NCBI GenBank assembly: GCA_036172665.1
Contig: CM069873.1
Coordinates: 47,152,001 to 47,216,000, forward strand
From: Prosopocoilus inquinatus
Lineage: Eukaryota > Arthropoda > Insecta > Coleoptera > Lucanidae
DNA: 64,000 nucleotides
Direction of reading: 5' to 3'
The notes below the pieces were generated by a model that did no database searches, was not told the DNA's origin, and saw nothing but the letters and a program-made list of their open reading frames with translations. Positions 1 through 11,413 of this stretch are shown here, in pieces. A program made the translations under genes and the position numbers. Numbering within the stretch: position 1 is the first letter of the stretch; each line of letters opens with the position of its first letter.

Positions 1-35
1 ACAAGGTTCTATTACGTAATCCTGACTACAATAAA

Positions 36-251
36 ATGAGGAAAATCTGTTTAGTTTTAAAAGGTCAAAGTGAAGAGGATTTGGACATGGACCCCAAAGA
101 TGTAGCATCCATGAAATTTGCGCCCATTACTTCATGCGATGTCGAGCGTTCGTTTTCCTCTTATAAAAATATTTTGACAGACAGACGACAAAATTTTACC
201 CCAAATAATTTAAATCAACTGTTGATTATATTTTGTAATCCTACTACTTAA
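36..251 (+). pseudogene. hAT transposase C-terminal dimerisation fragment
   Basis: The open frame contains the run APITSCDVERSFSSYKNIL followed by a short helix and a stop. This matches the C-terminal dimerisation region of hAT-superfamily transposases and their domesticated relatives, where a D-x-E-R-x-F/W-S core is typical. Only about 70 residues are present; the catalytic RNase H-like part and any zinc finger would lie before base 1. An AATAAA-like signal follows near 320. It may be the end of a decayed transposon or the last exon of a domesticated gene; the window edge prevents a choice. Confidence 0.6.
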
Positions 252-596
252 GTGTTAAGTGTTAAAATTACTTATATGAAACAATTTATGTTTTTATTAT
301 TCTAAAGTATGTATAAGTAAAATAAAATTTTTATCGCATATAATATCCATATTTTGATCCATTTTAATCGCATAAAAAAAACTTATTTTCCACTTTTTTA
401 GCACATATAAATCCGGACTTTAATTATAACCAACAATTTGTGTGTACTATTTTTAATATTTCTGATTTATTTATTAGTTTTCAAAAAATTTTGTATTGTA
501 AGTGTAAATTCCTCCTTGTAAATGTGTAAATAGTCATACCAAGAATTCTAATACATGCGGCATATCTAAACAGAATGTTCAGATGATAGATACATA
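252..596. other. AT-rich non-coding stretch
   Basis: A polyadenylation-like AATAAA lies near 320, downstream of the hAT fragment. I see no gene or repeat with boundaries here. Confidence 0.4.
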
Positions 597-1325
597 CAGG
601 TGTCCCAGAGCTCCGTTAAAGTTCCATAACTTTCTTTCTATTCCAGGTATCGACTCAATTTCTTTTCTGTATTATACAAGCGCTTCCATTGCACATTTTA
701 AAATTATTTTCGTTTGTATACAGGGTGACCAAGTATTATAAAAATATTAAAGTTACGTTTTTTTTTAATTGAAAAATCACATTCTGACTTCATTTTTGGA
801 TTCTACACTAAATTCTTCGTTAAATTTATTTATTTAAAAATATATAGGGTGTCGTATTTGAAAAAATGGAGTTTTTGTTATTTATAATTATTCATCTTCA
901 AAAAATCGTAGTAAGCCTTGGAACATCGCTTCACGACTTGGCTTGATCTCAAATGATTGATCACAGCCTTGGCATTGACTGAAAAAAAATTGGTTGCGTT
1001 ATCTTTAGTGGTTTAGAAGTTACGAATTTTTGAATGGAACCTTGCATCCGGGAATTTTCAAGAAAAAATTTACTCACATCAAAAAGGGTAATTGATACGT
1101 AAAAATGACTCAAATAAATTTAATGCAAAACTTAGTGTAGAATCCAAAAAAGAAGTCAAAATGTTTCAATTTAAGAAAACGTAACTTTAATATTTTTATA
1201 ATACTTGGACACCCTGTATACAAACGAAAATAATTTTAGAATGTGCAATGGAAGCGCTTATACAAAAAAAACTGAGTCGATACCTGGAATAGCAAGAAAC
1301 TTTTACGGAGCTCTGTGGCACCCTG
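597..1325. mobile_element. Small TIR element (MITE-like), about 729 bp
   Basis: The left arm (597-800) starts CAGGTGTCCCAGAGCTCCGT and the right arm (about 1140-1325) is its inverted copy, ending ACGGAGCTCTGTGGCACCCTG. Inverted similarity also covers internal blocks, for example the GTATACAGGGTG segment near 718 against the CACCCTGTATAC segment near 1211. TA flanks both ends, consistent with a TA target duplication. There is no transposase frame. It is a non-autonomous element; a Tc1/mariner-like origin is only a guess from the TA. Confidence 0.6.
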
Positions 1326-1989
1326 TATGTATTTAAATATTATTTTTTGGTTTTTAAAATGAAATTTTTTTGCAATCTGAAATTAATTTAAATAATTTCA
1401 GTTTGTTAAATCTCCATAGCACACTATTCAGGAATAATACTGAAAGTGAAAAAAATGGTGTGTCAAAAAGAAAATCATGAATAGAAAGAGAAAGGTAAGA
1501 GATGGGTATAGGGAATGCTAACACAGTTCGAAAGAACATTTAATTCTGATTCTTATGGTATAAAAAAAACTGGGTGTTCTATTAATAAAACATGACTTTT
1601 CGACAGTTTAAATCAGTTCGAACAGAAGTTACTATTCAACCAGCCTGTAAACGATTTTGTGTAAAATTAGGTATGACTTGGAAGCCTACGAGCATAGCCT
1701 ACTACAGGCCAAAAATTGAAATTATAACTTTTGTTACACAAAGATGGCGGCATCATAAACAAGGTACTGCAACTTTAAACTTTTTTTAAAAAATGGAAAT
1801 ATCTCTAAAACGGCTAATTTTTCTTGTATTACATGTTACACAAAATATTTTTAGAATTTCATGAAGATTTCAGAAATGTAATAAAAAAATGGGGTATTCC
1901 GTTTAAAATAAGAAAGTTGACAGTACTTCCGGTACAAGCGAAAGTGTCCGAAAATTGGAAATATTATATTGTAATAGATCATTGTCAGT
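1326..1989. other. Non-coding; no supported gene
   Basis: Short open frames occur at 1354-1539 (minus) and 1592-1789 (plus), but neither has a recognisable domain or conserved motif. A GGGTGTTCTATTAAT segment near 1572 resembles the ends of other insect repeats, but no partner end was found. Confidence 0.35.
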
Positions 1990-2296
1990 AACTTTTAATG
2001 AATAGGTTGCCTGAATCTCCCTGTATTGACTTTAGCTTTATCCAAATTTCGTATGACGTATTACAATTTCGAATTTGCTTCAATTGCGAAGGACTCATTG
2101 ATAATATTAGGTCTGATCTTGCCATCCTATCTTCTTTCTTCCATGCGGAAACCGTTGCTTGCGATGTAGCCAGTGCTTCACCGACACCTCAAATAGCGGG
2201 TTTAAGTCGATCACCATAGACGTATGCCCATGTTCCGTTTTTGGTCAATAGGGCTTCAACTTGGATCTTCCAAGTATCGTAATTGTCTATACTGTA
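1990..2296 (-). pseudogene. Copia-type gag N-terminal fragment
   Basis: On the minus strand the reading frame starting just left of the BEL element has the copia gag opening DNYDTWKIQVEALLTKNGTW, then an in-frame stop, then a run beginning ARSDLILSMSPSQLKQI, typical of UBN2-type Ty1/copia gag. A related segment (ALLIRNGTWAYASG) occurs in the copia copy ending at 23158. The fragment ends near 1990 without protease or pol. The BEL element inserted at 2296/2297 removed the continuity to its upstream part. Confidence 0.75.
2292..2296. repeat. Target-site duplication CTGTA, left copy
   Basis: CTGTA immediately precedes the left BEL LTR and recurs at 10041-10045 immediately after the right LTR. 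Five bp is a usual length for BEL/Pao. Confidence 0.9.
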
Positions 2297-3207
2297 TGTT
2301 TTGTGTTGTCGTAACTCTTCTTGGACCGGGCTGGTTTCTTAGCGGAATGCTAACGGTCCACCGTTACTTGTAGCGAAAAAATGAAACACTCACGTCACAG
2401 TTCACTAAAACTATTTATTTAATAGTAATGATACAATTACTTAAAACTACCGTAAAAAGAACACGAAACCGACACGAGTTGTTTGCGATATGTTACTTGT
2501 AACTGTTGATTATTACAATGTTGCTGATGTTACTGAGCCATAGTTATGGGCCACTGAATGATGAGTTAAAATAACTGCTTTATTGCTTTTCGTCCGACAA
2601 TTTTAAAGGAAAAATGCCGGGTTAAGATAGTGGGGTGGATACTAGGGGGAAGAAAATTCATTGGGCTCAAATGGGGGTGTAAAATTCTGATTGGTTATGA
2701 GCAATTAGGTAGGCAGGGTTTGATGGACATTGGATGATAATCATCTAGGTCCAGAGAAACTTTAATGCAGTGCAGTTTTGAGAAAGAGAAAATTGACGTT
2801 TCGCGAGAAGGGGCTTAGGATTCAAAAGGGGATTAAAACCTACAATTACTCCGGCGACAGAAACGATTATGTCTGCGGGAGATTTGTGAACCTTGCATTG
2901 ATAACCATAAAATGTAAGAGATTTCCTAGCCGGGAACAATGAATCAAGTCGGGACAAGCAAATAGGTAAACACATTAATAAAATTAGAAAAGGCCCGCAT
3001 TTAAAATAATTTACATATACAAAGTAAGGGATAATTGCACAGTGAAACCTAAGCAGGCTTCTGAGAAAGGTTGAGGTGAGGATTTTCCTAGCATTAGTTT
3101 CTGAACGCAAATATCTACAATAAGAATAAATGATGTGATTTAAAATTATGAACTTATCCCAAACTAAAATGTATGTAAAATAAGCGTTTGTGACTACGTA
3201 ACAAACA
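2297..3207 (-). repeat. BEL 3' LTR (left in window)
   Basis: Starts TGTTTTGTGTTGTCG and ends TACGTAACAAACA (TG...CA), 911 bp. The open frame inside it at 2745-3110 is LTR sequence, not a gene. Confidence 0.93.
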
Positions 3208-3222
3208 TGGCGCCCCCTTGAA
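3208..3222 (-). promoter_or_regulatory. Polypurine tract beside BEL 3' LTR
   Basis: Read on the minus strand this is a purine-rich run (AAGGGGGCGCCA) ending at the LTR, in the place where plus-strand DNA synthesis is primed. Confidence 0.5.
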
Positions 3223-3240
3223 AGGATCCGCTTTCAACAC

Positions 3241-5632
3241 CTAATGTTCTGTTGTCAAGTCCACAGGTAGAACACACAGCCTGTTAATTGCTCGCTTTAG
3301 GCTGTCCTTGGAGGTCTTCACGGTGGCGACTCGAACGATGCCGTCCTCACCAGGATGCAGTTGCTCTATGCGTCCTGTTACCCACATGAACGGAGGAACG
3401 TTGTCTTCCCTTATGATCACCAACTGTCATGGTTGAAGCTTGAATTCCTGTTGTCCTTTGCTGAAGTTGGCAGAGGTATTCTCGCGACCACCTCTTCCAG
3501 AAATGTTGTTTCATCTGCTCTAAGTGCTGCCAGCGTGACAAACGGTTAAGTTTCAAACATGTAAGGTCAGGTTCTACAGTAGCTGTTACAGAGTCCCCAA
3601 TTAGGAAATGGCCAGGGCAAAGGGAGGACATATCATTTGGATCATTGAATAAAGACGTAATGGGTCTGGAATTTAGAATAGCTTCAATCTGTGTTAAAAG
3701 AGTGTAAAACTCTTCGAAGGTTAACTTGGTATTACCAATTATTCTTTTAATATGGTGTTTTGATGATTTTACCGCAGCTTCCCACAACCCACCAAAATGC
3801 GGAGCTCTTGGAGGTATGAAATGCCGATTGACATTGTCTGCTGCTAAGGTGTTGGCAATTTTATGTTGGCTTTCTGCCTTGAAGGGATCACTGAGTGCCT
3901 TAAGCTCACGATTTGCTCCCACAAAATTCGTTCCGTTGTCGGAATATAAATTGGAGACCTTTCCACGGCGTGACATAAATCTTTTTAAGGCGCTGATGAA
4001 CGCGTTAGTTGAAAGATTGCTGACGAGCTCGATGTGTATTGCCTTGGTTGCAAAACACACGAATATTGCTGCGTAGGCCTTTGTTGTATGGAGACGTCGT
4101 CCAGTTCCATCTTTGACCTGGAACGGTCCACAATAGTCTACTCCTGAATTAATAAAAGCTCTCGTTGGTGTTACTCGCGCAGCGGGTAGATCACATATTT
4201 GCTGTTGCATAACAGGTGCGCTGGCCTTAGCGCAAGTTACGCATTTGTGGATGATTTCTCGTGTTAAGCTTCTACCTGATAATGGCCAATATTTTGATCG
4301 GACTGCTGCAAGAGTTCCTTGCACTCCAGCATGTAGCTGTTTAAGATGTTCTGATCTCACTAGCAATTTTGAGAAGGTGATATTAGACGGTATTACGATG
4401 GGATGTTTTCTCTCGTAAGAGAGTTCTGAGTGTTTTAGGCGACCTCCTACTCTTATTATACCGTCAGCATCCAAAAAAGGATTTAAACATAGCAGTCTGC
4501 TTTTACAGTGAACCTTGCCATGGAGTTGAAGATCATTCAGTTCTCTGGAAAATGTGTTGCGCTGTACTTCCTTGATGAGTGTGTTAGTAGCCTGTTTGAG
4601 CTCTATGGGTGTAAGCACGCCATGTGAGGGGGTAGTTTTGGATCCTTTAATTTTGATCGGGAGATTGTGCGCAAAGCGCTGACAATATGCTGTTACTCTC
4701 ACGAGTTTGTCAAGGTGTGAGAATTTGTCCATGAGTTGTGACGTAGTGTCGTTTGTTGATAATAAAATCACGACGTGTTGACGATATTCCGGCAGCTCTT
4801 GAATTCTCTGTTGAGTTGAATGTTTCCTTGGCCAAGACTCGTGAGATAATGAGAGCCATTCTGGTCCATGCCACCACAGGTTGTTATTTAATAATTGTGA
4901 CGGTAACACCCCTCTCGAAATTATATCGGCTGGATTTTCGGCGCCACTGACGTGATTCCAATTGTTTGGTTGCGTTAAGGTTTGAATTTCGCCTACTCTG
5001 TTCGCGACGAAAGTTTTCCAGTTTCGTGCGGAGGAACTGATCCAATCCAATACTACTGTCGAATCTGTCCACAAATGAACTCTTTTCTTCTCGAAGTTGC
5101 GAAGTGCACCTGTCACCTTGTTTGTTAATTGCGCTAACAAAAGTGCACCACACAATTCTAATTTGGGTAACGATGTACATTTGATGGGTGCAACTCGTGA
5201 TTTTGCGCACAGTAAATTTGAACACGTAACACCCTGTGAATTTGCCGTTCGTATGTAAATGCAGGCACCATAGGCTCGTTCACTGGCGTCACAGAAACCG
5301 CATATTTCCAAAATGCTCGCATCGTCTTGAATTGTAGCTAGTCGTGATATTCGTATTTGATTCAACAAAATCATTTCGTTTTCCAGATTTGACCATGAAG
5401 TTTGTATTTCCGCAGGGACCGATTCATCCCAATCAATTTTTAATGACCAGAGTTCCTGCATTATTATCTTAGCCTTGATAATGACGGGGCCCACAAGACC
5501 TAGCGGATCAAATATTTGCGCTATTTTTGATAAAATGTTTCTTTTGGTTATTTTTGGTTTGTTAGACTTCAGCGCCACAGAATATTGAAGAGTGTCTAGT
5601 TGGGAATTCCATTGCAGTCCTAAAGTTCGAAC
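3241..5632 (-). CDS. BEL pol, second part: A17 region, RNase H, integrase, DUF5641
   Basis: The frame resumes left of the U insertion. It has the Pao A17-type segment (FDPLGLVGPVIIKAKIIMQE), RNase H (FCDASERAYGACIYIRT, then LWTDSTVVLDW), an H2C2 zinc-binding domain (HAGVQGTLAAVRSKYW ... CVTCAK) and an integrase core. The integrase shows the D-D-E pattern: GVDYCGPF, YSDNGTNFVG and FGGLWEAAVK. A DUF5641 tail follows (LCPGHFLIGD). A frameshift near 3400 separates the last about 60 residues, which run to 3241 and end VLPVDLTTEH. Confidence 0.9.
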
Positions 5633-5643
5633 GTTTTCTTCTT

Positions 5644-6201
5644 AGAAAAATTTTTGTGCAAATCGTTTTTGATTGCAGTGTGAACCTCGAGCAGCCTCTG
5701 TTTCAGCCCTGCTTGGGGCTTCTTCAGCAGAAACGTAGCTCGACATTCCCACTGCAGATCAAAAACGACTTGCCCAATTTATTCGCAAATGCGATGTAAG
5801 AATGATGAACATATAAAATAGCGACATCTTACTATCGCTTTTTGACCTAACATTGCAGTAGGATAGACAAATTGAAGCGGGATTTGCTCCTAATGAGTCC
5901 CCCATGCAAGGCGGCCATGCTTGCTGTCAAAGCATAATGAAAGATTTTATTTTATGTCGAGCTACGTTTCTGCTGAAGAAGCCCCAAGCAGGGCTGAAAC
6001 AGCTGTCCAGAGGCTGCTCGAGGTTCTCACTGCAATCAAAAACGATTTGCACAAAATTTTTCTAAAATCTTTCATTATGCTTTGACAGCAAGCATGGCCG
6101 CCTTGCATGGGGGACTCATTAGGAGCAAATCCCGCTTCAATTTGTCTATCCTACTGCAATGTTAGGTCAAAAAGCGATAGTAAGATGTCGCTATTTTATA
6201 T
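5644..6201. repeat. U-family repeat, copy A, inside BEL pol
   Basis: Module X (about 5644-5809), module Y (about 5810-5950), then X and Y inverted. The insertion is bounded by the direct repeat GTTTTCTTC (5633-5641 and 6202-6210; extendable to 11 bases). The host frame is restored on excision. The outer ends are AGAAAAATTT... and ...GCTATTTTATAT, as in the other copies. There is no transposase. Confidence 0.85.
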
Positions 6202-8142
6202 GTTTTCTTCTTCGTTCAGATTTAGTATTGTCGCTTCCTTTGCTGATTCAGGCAACTCTTCTAATAGTGGCAAGTGATTTGAGGCCCATTTTTGGAGTTC
6301 AAAACCGCCTTCCGGAAGTAGTGATGTGATTTCTTTGATTATAGTTTTTACTTCCTGAATGGAATTAGCACCGGTTAGCAAGTCGTCGACGTAGAAATCA
6401 CGTAGAGTTACAGCTGCACCCGTAGGGTAGCGAGTTTTTGCTTCACATGCTAATTGCTGGAGGGACTTGATCGCTAAATAAGAAGCAGCGGCTGTTCCGT
6501 AAGTGACCGTTTGAAGTTCATACGTTTGGACTTGATCATTTGAATTAAACCTCCACAATATCCTTTGTAGTCGAGTTTCATATTCGTCTACTAATATTTG
6601 TCTATACATTTTGCATATGTCGGCTGTTATGACATATCTGTAGTTGCGGAATCGTATGATTACGGAGAATAGGTCGTCTTGTATGGTCGGCCCTACTAGC
6701 ATTGCGTGATTTAATGATAGTCCGCTAGAAGTTTTACAGGAACCGTCGAATACTACCCGTAATTTTGTAGTCGTACTAGTGTCCTTTATTACGGCATGAT
6801 GAGGCAAGAAAAAATGAGCTTCGTTGACATCAGGATGGGTTACCAGTTTCATGTGGCCTAATTCCAAGTATTCGGACATAAATTTGTGATACTGTTCCTT
6901 TAACTCTGCATGCTTGTTGAGCTTGTGCTCCAATGAATAAAATCTTTTGAGTGCAGTGGTTCTTGAATTACCTAAGTTATTTACATTCGCCTTGAGGGGT
7001 AACCGTACAATGAAACATCCTTGATCGTTTCGTTTGTGCGTTTCAAGGAACTGTTGCTCGCATTGCTGTTCTTCAATTGTAAATAATTTCGAATCCGAAA
7101 GCTCTTCTAACTGCCAGAACTTGGTCAATTGTGCATCTAAATTTAGCATCGATAAGTTACACGTTGTAATTTTCTGATTTGATGAAGCGGTGTTGACTTT
7201 GCCAGAAACTATCCATCCAAAGAGTGTTTTTTGTAAGTAAGGTTGATGATAAGTCGATTTTATTTGGCCAATACGGAGCAGTTTCCAAAAGAGTTCGGCT
7301 CCGATCAAGATGTCCACCTCCCTGGATATATGAAATTCAGGATCTGCTAACTTAAGGTTACTGGGAATATCAATGCATGATTTTTGAAGGGAAAAGTGTG
7401 GCAGATTTTGAGAAATGTTTTCGATGACTAGGCAGTTCAAGTTTGTTTGAAATGCATTGTGTCTTGATGAGATTTGTACGTTTACTGATTTATTAACGCG
7501 AGACTGTGTGTTGTTTATGCCTACCACAGGAATGTGAATATTATTTTGTTTAAGCGATAATTTTTTAGCTAAAGCTTTGGTTATAAAATTCGACTGCGAA
7601 CCCGAGTCTAGGAGAGCCCTGCATTTTTGAAATTTGCCAGTACCATCTCGAATGTTGATTATTGCTGTGGATAAGAATATTTGTGTGCCTTCATTCGATT
7701 GGGAAGAGTGTGCGACAACTGATCTCGACGTATGCGGGTTCTCGGATGTTGATGATCGTGGAGTTTCCTCGAAGTGCAATAAAGTGTTGTGCATTTTATT
7801 GCATTTTCTGCAGTTACTAGATGTGCATTTAGATGTAGGATGATTTGCTTTGAGACAATTGACGCACAGATGTTTTGATTTAGCTTCTTGTAGTCTTTCT
7901 TTAGTTGACAAGTTCAAGAATTTTTTGAAATGATAAATTGAATGATTTGAGTTGTTGCAAATTGGGCAAGACATGTGTTGCGTGGTAACGTGCGATGTTG
8001 TACTTCTGTGTTAGTTGTCCTTTGATTGTGCAAAAGTTTGTGAATTTGTTCTTGAAACAACTTCTAACGCTTGACATTTGTGCATTAGAAAATCTGTAAC
8101 ATCCTTGAAGGTGGGGACATCAGATCGTTTTAATTTCTGTTC
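6202..8142 (-). CDS. BEL pol, first part: zinc knuckles, protease, RT
   Basis: Continues the gag frame (stop at 8011-8013); uninterrupted from the ATG at 7974. Cys/His knuckles come first (CPICNNSNHSIYHF; CVNCLKANHPTSKC). A DUF1758 retropepsin follows with active site LLDSGSQSNFI. The reverse transcriptase has motif A-like VITADICKMYRQI and catalytic YVDDLL. The protease would cut the polyprotein and the RT copies element RNA. The frame stops when it runs into the U repeat at about 6201. Removing U and one copy of its flanking direct repeat returns the reading frame to the second part, so this lesion is a clean insertion. Confidence 0.9.
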
Positions 8143-8946
8143 TCACTCTTTGTTTGTTGCGGAGTCTAATTTTTTTGCAATTAGGTGAACTAGCAAGTCG
8201 TCCCAACTGTCTACAGGCCGTTTGAGTGCCTTTAGAGCTCTTGTGTGTTTAAGGCATCCGTCAAGAAGTTGACGTAGTGCAATTGAATTTTCCTTTACTG
8301 ATGAAGGTAGATCGTAAATCGCCTGAATGTGCGTTTGAATGATTAGACGTTTATTGTCGTATCGTTCGGTCAATAATTCCCACGCCTCAGCATAGTTGTC
8401 GGAGCTGATTTCCAATGAATGTAAAACTTCGGCTGCATCTCCTTTGAGTGAAGATTTTAGGTAATGGAATTTTTGTATGTTGGTTATGTCCGGGTTGCTA
8501 TGGATAAGTGAATGAAAGGTGTCATGAAATGGATACCAGTCTTGATAATCTCCGGAAAAAATGGGTAAGTTGATTCGTGGTAAACGAATGTGATTGTTTA
8601 TCTGAGGTTCTCGATTATTTGGTGATAAATTGTTTGGGACAAGGGTTTCTTTGGCAAGAAGTTTGTGTGCTATATTAAGGACATTGTAGTAATGATTTTC
8701 GAAGTCATCGTGATCCTGATCTTGATACTCTACGTTTACAAGTATGGTAATGTGTGCTTGTAATTTCATAAACTCATCCAGTGATGGTTCCACTTTGGCA
8801 ATACGTAGCTTTAACATGGTTAAATCATCGACGTTGTCTGATTTAAGAAACGTTTCGAATTTGGTTAGTTGTGATTTTAGTTGAGTCCTTTGTATTTTGA
8901 GTTCTTTGAGCTCAGATTTTGACGTTCTTCCCTTTATGTCAGGCAT
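8143..8946 (-). CDS. BEL gag (DUF1759)
   Basis: Gag packages the element RNA into virus-like particles in the cytoplasm. I take the ATG at 8946 (MPDIKGRTSKSELKELKI) as the start because the frame upstream runs through the primer-binding site and leader. A coiled N-terminus (residues about 5-45) precedes a DUF1759 domain, seen as LPRINLPIFSGDYQDWYPF and later YDNKRLIIQTHIQAI. A TGA at 8143-8145 ends the frame; beyond it the same frame continues into the zinc-knuckle and pol region, with a second stop (TAA) at 8011-8013. Uninterrupted BEL elements usually encode one polyprotein, so both stops look like lesions. Confidence 0.85.
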   Translation of the reverse strand: MPDIKGRTSKSELKELKIQRTQLKSQLTKFETFLKSDNVDDLTMLKLRIAKVEPSLDEFMKLQAHITILVNVEYQDQDHDDFENHYYNVLNIAHKLLAKETLVPNNLSPNNREPQINNHIRLPRINLPIFSGDYQDWYPFHDTFHSLIHSNPDITNIQKFHYLKSSLKGDAAEVLHSLEISSDNYAEAWELLTERYDNKRLIIQTHIQAIYDLPSSVKENSIALRQLLDGCLKHTRALKALKRPVDSWDDLLVHLIAKKLDSATNKE

Positions 8947-9110
8947 TGTGTTGATACAGGGTATATGAATGGTACAAGGAAATAATATCCAAAGAAAAGA
9001 AAAGGAGTTGCAAAATTGGGGACTCACCTGTTGGTTTGTTGTCCTTAACGCTGCAGTGGTTTGACTTGTTTCAGCGAATCTTCTGACGTAAGCTCCTAGG
9101 ATATCTACAT

Positions 9111-9128
9111 ATCCGGCTCGAAGGACCA
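9111..9128 (-). promoter_or_regulatory. BEL primer-binding site
   Basis: Minus-strand TGGTCCTTCGAGCCGGAT starts one base inside the 5' LTR. It begins with TGG, as a tRNA-CCA complement should. I do not assign the tRNA. Confidence 0.6.
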
Positions 9129-9129
9129 A

Positions 9130-10040
9130 TGTTTTGTATTGTCGTAACTCTTCTTGGACCGGGCTGGTTTCTTAGCGGAATGCTAACGGTCCACCGTTAC
9201 TTGTAGCGAAAAAATGAAACACTCACGTCACAGTTCACTAAAACTATTTATTTAATAGTAATGATACAATTACTTAAAACTACCGTAAAAAGAACACGAA
9301 ACCGACACGAGTTGTTTGCGATATGTTACTTGTAACTGTTGATTATTACAATGTTGCTGATGTTACTGAGCCATAGTTATGGGCCACTGAATGATGAGTT
9401 AAAATAACTGCTTTATTGCTTTTCGTCCGACAATTTTAAAGGAAAAATGCCGGGTTAAGATAGTGGGGTGGATACTAGGGGGAAGAAAATTCATTGGGCT
9501 CAAATGGGGGTGTAAAATTCTGATTGGTTATGAGCAATTAGGTAGGCAGGGTTTGATGGACATTGGATGATAATCATCTAGGTCCAGAGAAACTTTAATG
9601 CATTGCAGTTTTGAGAAAGAGAAAATTGACGTTTCGCGAGAAGGGGCTTAGGATTCAAAAGGGGATTAAAACCTACAATTACTCCGGCGACAGAAACGAT
9701 TATGTCTGCGGGAGATTTGTGAACCTTGCATTGATAACCATAAAATGTAAGAGATTTCCTAGCCGGGAACAATGAATCAAGTCGGGACAAGCAAATAGGT
9801 AAACACATTAATAAAATTAGAAAAGGCCCGCATTTAAAATAATTTACATATACAAAGTAAGGGATAATTGCACAGTGAAACCTAAGCAGGCTTCTGAGAA
9901 AGGTTGAGGTGAGGATTTTCCTAGCATTAGTTTCTTAACGCAAATATCTACAATAAGAATAAATGATGTGATTTAAAATTATGAACTTATCCTAAACTAA
10001 AATGTATGTAAAATAAGCGTTTGTGACTACGTAACAAACA
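9130..10040 (-). repeat. BEL 5' LTR (right in window)
   Basis: The same 911-bp sequence as the left LTR, about four substitutions apart. Transcription of the element would start here and run leftward. Confidence 0.93.
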
Positions 10041-10045
10041 CTGTA
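10041..10045. repeat. Target-site duplication CTGTA, right copy
   Basis: Partner of 2292-2296, flanking the complete BEL/Pao element. Confidence 0.9.
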
Positions 10046-11403
10046 TATAATGTTTTTTTTTTGTGATTTTAGAACAATGACACCACCTTGACTGCAGGTA
10101 TATTAGTGATGCCAGATTGCGTGTGGAATTGTCATAATATTCTTAATATCAGATTCTGGCATCTATAAAAATTCATGTAAGCAACCTAAGGAAACGAGAA
10201 CACGGCCTGCTTTGACGAGAAAAAAAAGTAATGGGTTAATACCCAGTTTAATACCACACAATACAAACTTCAAAAAAAATTTCTATTTCGGTGCTTTAAT
10301 CAGCTAGAATACGAAACTAAAATGAGTCATTTGGGTTTCATAAAGTGAAATATTAAATCACCCGAAATTTTATTTTGTCAGGTTGGTGACAACATACGCT
10401 GCTGGATTTGTTCAAATATTAAATTACAAATAATAATATACCTCCAAGTTATACAAAATTACCTCTATTTTCTAGCATCCTAAATTACAAAGACATAACT
10501 AAAATACTTTATAAGCCCACAAAATATATAATTATAGGCATAACCTCTAAACAGAGTTTTTCGAAATGGTCGAAATCGTAAAATTACTATTCCTCGAAAA
10601 CTAGTTAAGATTTCAATGAGATTTCTTTAAATTGGGTTAGTTAGGACATATTGGATAATATCAAGGTCAGAAAATAACTTAATTTTCTGTAAATTCTGTT
10701 AAAATTGAATATTTCAAGTTTTAGAATATTCCCATAATTTCATAAACTAAAACATAACTTATTTAAAATTTTTATGAGAAAAACTTCAAAGATTTATAAT
10801 TGGAAAACATAATAAGAAAGATTAATTATTGCTTCAAATATTTGATTATTTACCAAAAAGTAATATTTTTGCAAAGGTAATTAAAACCTATTTAAATAAC
10901 TTCTAAATACTCTAATCTATTTCCGTTATTTAATCAGTTTCACAAAAGGCCTGTACATATTCGTTTATAGTTGTTTAAATGAGGAGATTTTTATTTATTT
11001 AGCTTAGATGTTCAAGTCAATAGGCAGAATCTGAGATGGCTGTGGATTTTCTTACTCTCAAATTAAATTACTAAAGGGCTATTTTAATAATAAGACTTGA
11101 CTTTAAATATTTTTAAAATGTAAAATGACCCTTGTTTTTGCACTGTAACGTGATCTGAAGTCATTTTATGAAAGAAGCTTTTAGTAATTTAAATTGACAA
11201 TTTGGCCATCTCATATTTTGCTTACTTAATTGACTAAACAAGTAAACTAAATAAGAAAAATATCTCCTCACTTAGGCAGCTGTAAAAGAATATTTATAGG
11301 GTTTTTGTGAAAGTAAGTCATTTACAGGGGTAGATTAGAGATTTTGGAAGTCATTTAAATGCATGGGGTGCAAACTTCAAATAATGTTGAAGTTTTCAAC
11401 CCT
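10046..11403. other. AT-rich non-coding DNA with a dispersed repeat
   Basis: No gene. Segment 10548-10830 (starting near AGTTTTTCGAAATGGTCGAAA) is a diverged copy of 36990-37285. The end of the same family reappears inverted at 12236-12450, so 10548-12450 looks like a foldback element with U copy B between its arms. Confidence 0.5.
10548..10830 (+). repeat. Dispersed repeat, left arm of a foldback structure
   Basis: Shares long runs with 36990-37285, for example TTTTTCGAAATGG, CATATTGGATAAT and AACTTCAAAGATTTATAATT. An inverted partial copy lies at 12236-12450. Confidence 0.6.
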
Positions 11404-11413
11404 AAAAAATTGA

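Larger units (their letters stand above)
2297..10040 (-). mobile_element. BEL/Pao LTR retrotransposon, full length
   Basis: A 7,744-bp element on the minus strand bounded by two 911-bp LTRs, with a 5-bp target duplication. By eye the LTRs differ at about four positions (roughly 99.6 % identity), so the insertion is recent. It encodes one long gag-pol frame: DUF1759 gag, zinc knuckles, DUF1758 aspartic protease, RT with YVDD, Pao-type A17 region, RNase H, H2C2 zinc-binding domain, integrase and a DUF5641 tail. The frame is broken by two stop codons (8143-8145, 8011-8013), a 560-bp U insertion and a frameshift near 3400. It is therefore young but not coding-competent as read. Confidence 0.95.

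Noticed and set aside
2745..3110. Open frame of 121 codons (and its copy at 9578-9808)
   Set aside because: Lies inside the BEL LTR in both copies and has no domain.
3208..3220. TGGCGCCCCC next to the left BEL LTR looks like a lysine-type primer-binding site
   Set aside because: Coding direction and the other LTR show that the element runs on the minus strand, so this is the polypurine-tract side; the primer site is at 9111-9128.
3726..4076. Plus-strand frame of 116 codons
   Set aside because: Shadow of the BEL integrase on the other strand.
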